Below, in pieces: positions 1 through 5,388 of a DNA stretch of 5,927 bases. Under the pieces are notes generated by a model. It had not been told where the DNA came from. It saw only the letters and a program-made list of their open reading frames with translations, and did not search any database. The stretch comes from Actinomycetes bacterium (GTDB lineage Bacteria > Actinomycetota > Acidimicrobiia > Spongiisociales > UBA5794), in assembly GCA_023336855.1 (NCBI GenBank), contig JAMBLK010000103.1, positions 1 through 5,927 of the forward strand, read 5' to 3'. The position numbers were made by a program, and so were the translations under genes. Every line of letters begins with the position of its first letter. Positions within the stretch are counted from its first letter, which is position 1.

Positions 1-1522
1 AGTCCAGCTCTCGCTTCAGGATCTTGCCGGTTGGGCCCTTTGGGAGGCTGTCCTGGAATTCGATCGTTCTCGGGTACTTGTAGGCGGCCAGGTGCTCTCT
101 GCAGTAGTCGATGAGATCGTCTGCGGTGGCGGTGGCCTCGGGCTTGAGAGCGATGACGGCCTTGACTTCCTCGCCGTGGCGCTCGTGCGGGACACCGATG
201 ACGGCCGCTTCTGCGACGGCAGGGTGGGCGTAGAGGACCTCTTCGATCTCTCTCGGATACACATTGAACCCGCCCCGGATGATCATGTCCTTCTTGCGAT
301 CGACGATGAAGTAGTAGCCGTCATCGTCGACCGTCCCGATATCCCCGGTGTGGAACCACCCGTCGATGATCGCTTCGGCTGTGGCCTCCGGCCGCTTGTA
401 GTAGCCGCGCATCACGTTGTGGCCCTTGATGCAGATCTCGCCGGGTACGCCCAGTTCGGTGATCACGTTGCCTTCATCGTCTTCGAGTCGGAACTCAACG
501 CCCCAGAGCGGTGGGCCGATCGATCCGGCCTTCTTCGGACGGTCGAGCACGTTGAACGACGCCACCGGTGAGGTCTCTGAGAGCCCGTACCCCTCAAGGA
601 TGTCGACGCCGTACTTTTCGTCGAATGCCTTCATCACCTCGACCGGCATGGCCGCGCCACCGGACACGCAGTACGTCAGGCTGAGATCGAAGTCATCCGC
701 CTCGGGGGTGTGGAGGAGAGCGAAGTACATCGTCGGTACGCCGCCGAAGAAGTTCACCTTGTGGGTCTGCATGAGTGTGAGCGCATCGATCGGATCGAAG
801 CGGGGGAGCAGTACCACGGTTCCTCCCTGGCCGAGGACGGCATTGTGCATCACGGTCTGACCGAAACTATGGAAGAGGGGCAGCGTCGCAAGCGCAACCG
901 TGTCGGTGCCAAGGGGGAGAAGCGTCGTGCCGGAGTACCGGGCGTTGAAGAACATGTTGAAGTGTGTCAGTTCGGCGCCCTTCGGGTGACCGGTAGTGCC
1001 CGACGTATAGAGGATCACGGCGGGGTCATCCGGCATCGTCGGCACATGATCGAGGAAGGGTTCAGCGGTGGCGATGAGGCCAGTCATGCTGACCGATCCC
1101 TCTGGGGCAGACAGGTCGGTGGGGTCGCCTTTGGCGACGACCAGATGATGGGCACTCTCGGCTCGATTGAAACCGGCCTGAGACTGATCGAAGAACCCCT
1201 CCCACGCCACGAGGGCGACCGCATCCGAGTCGTTGAGGTGATACGCGATCTCGTCTGCGGTGAGGAGCACGTTCAGCGGTACGACAACGGCACCGGCTGC
1301 AAGCGTTCCGAAGTAGGCGATCGTGAACTGAGGCACGTTGGGGAGGAGCAGAGCGACATGCTGCCCCGGATGGATACCAAGGTCGCGTAGTCCTCCTGCG
1401 AACCGTTGCACTGCTCCGTGAACCTGGGCATACGACAGGGTGGTGTCGCCGGTCGCGAGCGCCGTCTGGTCAGGGTTCTTCACAGCGCTCTCGTGGAGGA
1501 GTGTGGCGACGTTGAGGCTCAT
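1..1522 (-). CDS. AMP-forming acyl-CoA synthetase (long-chain fatty acid--CoA ligase type), 3' end cut by window
   Basis: This gene activates a carboxylic acid with ATP to an acyl-adenylate and transfers it to CoA; it is a cytosolic ANL-superfamily enzyme. I read 507 uninterrupted codons from an ATG at 1522 to the left edge. Family motifs appear in order: the P-loop-like YTSGTTGHPKG (residues 172-182), PLFHSFG (215-221), SGGAAMP (287-293), YGLSET (312-317), HTGD with the ATP-ribose Asp (391-394), the hinge DRKKDMIIRGG (408-418), and PTGK with the catalytic lysine K500 near the end. Members are usually about 510-520 residues, so only a few C-terminal residues and the stop are missing. A clear AAAGGA ribosome site lies 8 nt upstream of the ATG. 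The gene is divergent from the hydantoinase. Substrate cannot be read from sequence; a long- or medium-chain fatty acid is the default, but an aryl acid is possible. Family certain, substrate unknown. Confidence 0.95.
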   Translation of the reverse strand, partial: MSLNVATLLHESAVKNPDQTALATGDTTLSYAQVHGAVQRFAGGLRDLGIHPGQHVALLLPNVPQFTIAYFGTLAAGAVVVPLNVLLTADEIAYHLNDSDAVALVAWEGFFDQSQAGFNRAESAHHLVVAKGDPTDLSAPEGSVSMTGLIATAEPFLDHVPTMPDDPAVILYTSGTTGHPKGAELTHFNMFFNARYSGTTLLPLGTDTVALATLPLFHSFGQTVMHNAVLGQGGTVVLLPRFDPIDALTLMQTHKVNFFGGVPTMYFALLHTPEADDFDLSLTYCVSGGAAMPVEVMKAFDEKYGVDILEGYGLSETSPVASFNVLDRPKKAGSIGPPLWGVEFRLEDDEGNVITELGVPGEICIKGHNVMRGYYKRPEATAEAIIDGWFHTGDIGTVDDDGYYFIVDRKKDMIIRGGFNVYPREIEEVLYAHPAVAEAAVIGVPHERHGEEVKAVIALKPEATATADDLIDYCREHLAAYKYPRTIEFQDSLPKGPTGKILKRELD

Positions 1523-1530
1523 GACGGGGA

Positions 1531-1536
1531 TCCTTT
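1531..1536 (-). promoter_or_regulatory. Ribosome binding site of the acyl-CoA synthetase
   Basis: On the minus strand this reads AAAGGA, separated by 8 nt from the ATG at 1522. It is the clearest Shine-Dalgarno match in the window and fixes the start, which also agrees with the usual N-terminal form of the family (MSLNVATLL...). Confidence 0.65.
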
Positions 1537-1586
1537 CGACGACGGGGATACACGAAATTACACGGAACCGACAGGCCCTGCAGCGA

Positions 1587-1606
1587 AAAGTCCTTGTTGC
1601 GACTTT
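1587..1606. repeat. Short inverted repeat, candidate operator
   Basis: The arms AAAGTC and GACTTT are perfect 6-bp reverse complements separated by CTTGTTGC. With a one-base bulge the match extends to CGAAAAGTC / GACTTTCG. It lies in the middle of the divergent region, the expected place for a site controlling one or both genes. No regulator gene is in the window, and a 6-bp palindrome can occur by chance. Confidence 0.35.
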
Positions 1607-1639
1607 CGGCCTCTACTCGTGCGCCGCCGTTCCATCGAC

Positions 1640-1645
1640 CATGAT
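1640..1645 (+). promoter_or_regulatory. Possible -10 element for a leaderless hydantoinase transcript
   Basis: CATGAT keeps the two most important -10 bases (A at the second position, T at the last). It occupies exactly -12 to -7 if transcription starts at the A of the ATG at 1652. The start codon has no well-spaced Shine-Dalgarno: the only purine run, GGGA at 1646-1649, is 2 nt away. Leaderless mRNAs are common in Actinobacteria. No good -35 box is seen, so this is a weak proposal. Confidence 0.25.
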
Positions 1646-1651
1646 GGGACT

Positions 1652-3055
1652 ATGCGAACACTCATCAGCAACGGAACGGTCGTGACGGGTGCGATGGCGA
1701 CAGAGGCAGACGTCATTATCGAGGGAGAAAGGATCGTCGGGGTCGTCGAGCCCGGAACGGCCGGTGACGGGTTCGATCGGGTGATCGACGCCACCGGGCG
1801 GTATGTGACTCCCGGTGGTGTGGACATGCACACCCACATGGAGCTGCCCGTGTCGGGAACATCCTCGGCAGACACGTACGAGACCGGTACCAGGGCTGCC
1901 GCCATCGGCGGGACCACGACGATCGTCGACTACGCGGGGCAGACGCGTGGCGGGACGCTCAAGGACGGTCTTGCTGAGTGGATGGCTCGGGCCGAGGGGA
2001 ACTCGTTCATCGACTACGGGTTTCACATGATGGTCACCGATGTCCACCAGGGGACGCTCGACGAATTCTCCGAGATGATGCATGCCGGTGTCACCACGTT
2101 CAAGCTGTTCACGGCGTACCCCGGCGTGAACCTGTCTGACGACCGGCAGATCCTCGAGGCGATGCAGGTCGCCGCCTCGATCGGCGCCACGATCATGATG
2201 CACGCCGAGAACGGAATCGCAATCGACGCTCTCCGTGACCAGGCGGTGGCTCGTGGAGAGACCGATCCGATCTACCACCTGCTCACCCGGCCGGCATCGA
2301 TGGAGGCCGAAGCCGTTCACCGTGTGGCTCTTCTCGCCGAGATAGCCGGGTGTCCACTCATCATCGTCCATATCTCTTCGCAAGACGCGTTCGCCGAAGC
2401 GATCGTCGCCCGTGATCGTGGACTACCGGTCTTCGCCGAGACCTGCCCCCAGTACCTCTGGCTCGCTCAGGAGGATCTGCCGGAGGGTTTCGAGGCGGCC
2501 AAGTTCGTCTGTTCGCCGCCTCTGCGGCGGCGCTCCGAGGGCCACCAGGCTGCGCTATGGGCCGGTATCGGATCAGGCCGGATGGATGCGGTCGCAACCG
2601 ACCATTGTCCGTTCACGTGGGAGCAGAAGGAGGCAGGACGCGGCGACTTCCGCAAGATTCCTAATGGTCTCGGAGTCGTCGAGCATCGGATGGATCTCGT
2701 CTATCAAGGCGTCGTCGAGGGGTGGATCCCACTCACCAGATGGATCGAAGTGACGTCGGAGACGCCGGCCAAGCTGTCCGGGATCTATCCGAAGAAGGGG
2801 ACCATCGCACCCGGATCCGACGCAGACGTCGTCATCTACGATCCGACCGCTTCGCACACGCTGTCGGCTGAAACGCACGCGATGGATCTCGACTACTCGG
2901 TGTTCGAAGGTGCGGAGATCGGCGGAGGGGTCGAGACCGTCATCATGCGTGGAGAGGTCATCGTCGACCGGGGCGAATTCGTCGGTCAGCCGGGTCGGGG
3001 GGAGTACCTCCATCGCGGGACGAACGCGCTGTTGCCGGAGGAAGTAGATCAGTAG
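1652..3055 (+). CDS. hydA: Dihydropyrimidinase / D-hydantoinase
   Basis: This enzyme is a cytosolic metal-dependent cyclic amidohydrolase that opens the ring of dihydropyrimidines or 5-substituted hydantoins to N-carbamoyl amino acids. The 467-residue product matches the usual family length of about 460-480. All binuclear-metal ligands are visible: HTH (H60, H62), the lysine that becomes carboxylated (K151 in FKLF), H184 (MMHAEN), H240 (IVHISS) and D317 (ATDHCP). Y156 in TAYPG, S288 in CSPPLR and N338 in PNGLG match the substrate-binding positions. The ATG at 1652 is chosen because MRTLISNGTVV is the normal start of the amidohydrolase beta-sandwich; the frame stays open upstream, with a GTG at 1619, but gives unrelated residues. 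The gene is divergent from the acyl-CoA synthetase and convergent with yqeC. E. coli has a relative (hyuA) beside yqeB-yqeC, so a role in purine or N-heterocycle breakdown is plausible. Dihydropyrimidinase versus hydantoinase specificity is not resolvable here. Confidence 0.95.
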   Translation: MRTLISNGTVVTGAMATEADVIIEGERIVGVVEPGTAGDGFDRVIDATGRYVTPGGVDMHTHMELPVSGTSSADTYETGTRAAAIGGTTTIVDYAGQTRGGTLKDGLAEWMARAEGNSFIDYGFHMMVTDVHQGTLDEFSEMMHAGVTTFKLFTAYPGVNLSDDRQILEAMQVAASIGATIMMHAENGIAIDALRDQAVARGETDPIYHLLTRPASMEAEAVHRVALLAEIAGCPLIIVHISSQDAFAEAIVARDRGLPVFAETCPQYLWLAQEDLPEGFEAAKFVCSPPLRRRSEGHQAALWAGIGSGRMDAVATDHCPFTWEQKEAGRGDFRKIPNGLGVVEHRMDLVYQGVVEGWIPLTRWIEVTSETPAKLSGIYPKKGTIAPGSDADVVIYDPTASHTLSAETHAMDLDYSVFEGAEIGGGVETVIMRGEVIVDRGEFVGQPGRGEYLHRGTNALLPEEVDQ

Positions 3056-3060
3056 ATCAG
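3043..3060. repeat. 8-bp tandem repeat across the hydantoinase stop codon
   Basis: AGTAGATC occurs twice in direct succession (3043-3050 and 3051-3058), followed by AG. The TAG stop (3053-3055) lies in the second copy. With one copy fewer, the reading frame would continue about 20 codons into the convergent yqeC gene before meeting a stop. The repeat also forms the left arm of the inverted repeat described separately. Confidence 0.7.
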
Positions 3061-3094
3061 ACACGCTCTCCTTGCTACTGCTCTACTGGTCTAC
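3044..3094. terminator. Imperfect inverted repeat between convergent 3' ends, candidate bidirectional terminator
   Basis: The left arm 3044-3060 and right arm 3078-3094 are 17 nt each and pair at 15 of 17 positions; the exceptions are 3049/3089, a U-G wobble in plus-strand RNA, and 3057/3081. The loop is 17 nt (3061-3077). The arms overlap the last codons and stop codons of both the hydantoinase and yqeC. No U-tract follows on either side, so it is not a classical intrinsic terminator. It could still limit read-through or protect mRNA 3' ends. The base pairing is seen directly; the function is inferred from the convergent position. Confidence 0.45.
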
Positions 3095-3797
3095 CAGCCA
3101 ACGTGACCACGCGGTCGACCCTCGGGTGAGCATTGAGAATCGCTGCTAGCTCTGTCGCCGACTCTTCAGTCTCCGGGGTCACTTTCGTCAGCGCCATCAC
3201 GACCCTTGCTGTCTCGGGGATGTTCTTCAGGCCGCCGTTGGGGGCGAGGAGGACGTCGGCTGCGTTGGCGGTCGTCAACGAGTCGTGTTCACCGACACCG
3301 GCGATCTTCGCTACGAGGTCCGGGCGGAAGGCGACCTTTGAGATTGGGCGTCCGATGGCATCGATGCCGACGACCACGACGACGGTGGTCGAGAGATCCG
3401 TGATCACCGGTTCGTGATCTGCGGGCGCTTTGATCGACATCGAGCGTGCGCCGTCGGCTTCGACGATCAGGTGATCGGCAGCGGTCTCCAGGAACAGGCG
3501 ATCGGTGGCTTCTGCCGTGGGCCCGGTGGCCTTGCCGGGGACCTCGCCGGTTACGACGAACAGGGGCCGGCCGGGCTCGAGCATGCTCTCGACTTCGGTC
3601 GGATCATCCGACCAGCAGGTCGGTTCCGTGATCTGATCGGCAGCCATCTTGGTCGTGGTGGTGAGGATGACACGTCCGGTCGGGATGGCGAGCTCCCGAC
3701 CGAGTAGGAACAGGATCGTTGACTTGCCGCCCGCCCCAACGATCGACACGAGTTCGTGGTCACCGATGCCGATACGGTCGGCGAGGGAGAGCGCCAT
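3075..3797 (-). CDS. yqeC: Selenium-dependent molybdenum hydroxylase accessory protein YqeC
   Basis: YqeC is a putative nucleotide-binding accessory protein of the selenium-dependent molybdenum hydroxylase system; its biochemical step is not established. The 240-residue product has a P-loop near the N-terminus (VGAGGKST, residues 20-27), a TTTTKMA stretch (47-52 region), VTGEVPGKATG (82-92) and the family hallmark EADGAR (113-118), followed by IKAPADHEPVI. A hydrophobic VVVVVGIDAIG strand follows (139-149). The ATG at 3797 shares its A with the TGA stop of yqeB, so translation is probably coupled. It is the last gene of the xdh-xdhC-yqeB-yqeC operon and runs convergent to the hydantoinase, ending 19 bp away. 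Length and motifs fit an intact family member. Family assignment is strong; selenium dependence of the partner enzyme is inferred from family knowledge. Confidence 0.9.
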   Translation of the reverse strand: MALSLADRIGIGDHELVSIVGAGGKSTILFLLGRELAIPTGRVILTTTTKMAADQITEPTCWSDDPTEVESMLEPGRPLFVVTGEVPGKATGPTAEATDRLFLETAADHLIVEADGARSMSIKAPADHEPVITDLSTTVVVVVGIDAIGRPISKVAFRPDLVAKIAGVGEHDSLTTANAADVLLAPNGGLKNIPETARVVMALTKVTPETEESATELAAILNAHPRVDRVVTLAGRPVEQ

Positions 3798-4600
3798 CAG
3801 TTCTCGCTGCTGAGCCAGACAAGGACGGCTTCGAGCACGGCGCCACCGATCGAGAGGGCCTTGTCGGAGATCTGGTGGATGGCGTTCGGATCGAATCGGG
3901 GGTCAACATCTCCGATCTTCAGACCCACCGCGACCGGCCCCGGCTGAATCAGGCCACGCACCGTTCCAGGAATCTTCGCCAGAATCGGTGTGTCGTCGAT
4001 CATCCCGAGAATCTGACCGGCTTCGACGAGATCGCCGAAGTCGCTCTTCCATTCGAGGGTGCCATCGACACCCGCTCGAAGCACACGATCTCCGGACGCG
4101 CCGCCGATCTCACCGGGGATGCCGGTGTTCGGAGCCGCTGGCCCTTCCCAGATGACCCGGCCGAGTCGGTGTCCGCGCATCGTCTCGATCACAGCGTCGC
4201 AGTCGACACCCGCGGCGAACCCGGGGCCAAGCCCGACGACGAACGGTGCCTGGCCGATGGTCGTATCGAGAGATCGCTTGGCGAGGCGGGCATCAACGAG
4301 GATCGACATCGGGACAGGGAACGACGGAACGGTCTCTGAGACAAGCACGGGGACGGTGCCCCGTCGGGCCGCTTCGATTGCGGCAGCGGGAGAGGAGACG
4401 CGTACTCCTTCGATTTCGTCGATCGTGATTCGCCCCTGATCCACAGCGGACGAGAAGGCAACCGTGCGCCGCACCGTCAGAGGGCGCTCAAGTTCGAGAA
4501 CGACAACGGGGAGTCCGACCCGTCGCAGGCGCCAGATGACACCCGAGCCGAGATCACCGCCACCCCGTACGACCACCAGATTCTCGGAGAAGTCGATCAC
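3797..4600 (-). CDS. yqeB: Selenium-dependent molybdenum hydroxylase system protein YqeB (EF2563 family)
   Basis: YqeB is a marker protein of selenium-dependent molybdenum hydroxylase maturation, thought to act on the molybdenum cofactor or the enzyme; its exact reaction is unknown. The 267-residue product begins with a Rossmann-like VVVRGGGDLGSG (9-20), then VVVLELERPLTVRR (32-45) and AFSSAVDQG (48-56), all typical of the family. The middle has VDARLAK (102-108) and GLGPGF (123-128). Residues 171-234 (DRVLRAGVDGTLEWK... to KIGDVDPR) look like a barrel-sandwich, lipoyl/biotinyl-like fold, with no obvious attachment lysine. The start is GTG at 4600, which overlaps the TGA of xdhC as GTGA (4600-4597); no strong Shine-Dalgarno is seen, consistent with coupling. 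The stop shares one base with the yqeC ATG. The gene appears intact. Confidence 0.9.
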   Translation of the reverse strand: MIDFSENLVVVRGGGDLGSGVIWRLRRVGLPVVVLELERPLTVRRTVAFSSAVDQGRITIDEIEGVRVSSPAAAIEAARRGTVPVLVSETVPSFPVPMSILVDARLAKRSLDTTIGQAPFVVGLGPGFAAGVDCDAVIETMRGHRLGRVIWEGPAAPNTGIPGEIGGASGDRVLRAGVDGTLEWKSDFGDLVEAGQILGMIDDTPILAKIPGTVRGLIQPGPVAVGLKIGDVDPRFDPNAIHQISDKALSIGGAVLEAVLVWLSSEN

Positions 4601-5388
4601 TCGTTGCTCGCAGCAGCCGACTCGATGACCTGGGACATGATCGAGACCGCGATCTCCTCGACGGTCTCGGCACCGATGCTCAGGCCGATCGGAACATGAA
4701 GGCGATCGAGTGCCTCCTCGGGAGTCCCGGATTCGACGAGTGCGTCACGCGTGGTTGCCCAACGGCGTTTGCTGCCCATGACACCGATGTAGGGAGCAGG
4801 CGTCTCGAGGAGGATCGGCACGATCAAGGCATCGAGTTCATGACTCCTCGTGACGACTACGACCGCGGTGGTCTCGTCCGCCGGGTGTGCCTCGAGGGCG
4901 TCGGTCACGGAACCCGTGAATCGGATCGAGGCAGTGGGCATGGCTTCTTCCGTCACGAGGTCTGTCCGGTCGTCGACGACGACGGTGCGGTACCCGAGCC
5001 AGTCGGCGAGGTCGACGACGGAGCGACCGACGTGGCCGGCTCCGATGACGTACACGGTGCGTGGGGTCATGTATGGCTCCAGGTAGATGGTCATCGTGCC
5101 CCCGCAGATCCCGGGGTCACCGAGTTCGGGATCGTTGAGGGCGTAACGGCGGAGGCGGGGGCGCCGATCCTTCAGGGCGGCGAGAGCTTCGTCGCGCACA
5201 AGGGCTTCGACTTCGCCGCCACCGATCGTTCCGGTCGTGGTCCCGTCCGGGTGGACGACCATCTTGGAGCCGGCATGGCGGGGCACCGAACCCTCCGTGC
5301 CAACGATCGTGGCCAGCACCGCCGGGCGGCCACCATCGACGGCATCGGTCAACTCCGACAGGAGTTCTCGAGGGCCGATCGTCGTCAC
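4597..5388 (-). CDS. xdhC: XdhC family molybdenum-cofactor maturation protein
   Basis: XdhC binds molybdenum cofactor and helps convert it to the sulfurated form before insertion into xanthine-dehydrogenase-type enzymes. With a GTG start at 5388 the product has 263 residues. The N-terminal XdhC/CoxI domain shows VLATIVGTEGSVPRHAGSKM (24-43) and TGTIGGGEVE (52-61), then GICGGTM (93-99), whose cysteine C95 is commonly conserved. The C-terminal Rossmann domain starts at VYVIGAGHVG (112-121) and ends with YIGVMGSKRR (200-209), PIGLSIGA (233-240) and EEIAVSI (244-250). I prefer GTG 5388 because it overlaps the upstream stop as GTGA (5388-5385), the same arrangement as the next junction. A TTG at 5409, with GGAG 5 nt upstream, would add seven residues and cannot be excluded. 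The downstream neighbour yqeB overlaps by 4 nt. In this context it may deliver selenium- rather than sulfur-modified cofactor (inference). Confidence 0.92.
   Translation of the reverse strand: MTTIGPRELLSELTDAVDGGRPAVLATIVGTEGSVPRHAGSKMVVHPDGTTTGTIGGGEVEALVRDEALAALKDRRPRLRRYALNDPELGDPGICGGTMTIYLEPYMTPRTVYVIGAGHVGRSVVDLADWLGYRTVVVDDRTDLVTEEAMPTASIRFTGSVTDALEAHPADETTAVVVVTRSHELDALIVPILLETPAPYIGVMGSKRRWATTRDALVESGTPEEALDRLHVPIGLSIGAETVEEIAVSIMSQVIESAAASNE

Larger units (their letters stand above)
1523..1651. promoter_or_regulatory. Divergent intergenic promoter region
   Basis: These 129 bp must hold the promoters for both the acyl-CoA synthetase (leftward) and the hydantoinase (rightward). The region is more A/T-rich around 1551-1606 than the flanking genes. 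It contains an inverted repeat, AAAGTC (1587-1592) and GACTTT (1601-1606) with an 8-bp spacer, that could be an operator for a dimeric regulator. Leftward, TGTAAT (1562-1557) is a possible -10 element. Rightward, CATGAT (1640-1645) sits where a -10 would be for a leaderless hydantoinase mRNA. No convincing -35 boxes are visible. Promoter placement is inference only. Confidence 0.45.

Noticed and set aside
92..1390. Three overlapping plus-strand open frames (92-571, 417-860, 710-1390)
   Set aside because: They are antisense shadows of the acyl-CoA synthetase, whose 507-codon minus-strand frame carries every expected motif.
1534..1557. TTTCG...CGAAA inverted repeat near the acyl-CoA synthetase ribosome site
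   Set aside because: The arms are only 5 bp with a 14-bp spacer, easily a chance occurrence.
1406..1651. N-terminal extension of the hydantoinase to an ATG at 1406
   Set aside because: The extra 82 residues would overlap the acyl-CoA synthetase coding region and its ribosome site and resemble no amidohydrolase. The family start is MRTLISNG at 1652.
1613..2383. Minus-strand 256-codon open frame
   Set aside because: It is antisense to the hydantoinase and has no recognisable motifs.
3719..4339. Plus-strand 206-codon open frame
   Set aside because: It is antisense to yqeB and the start of yqeC, with low-complexity polar sequence and no motifs.
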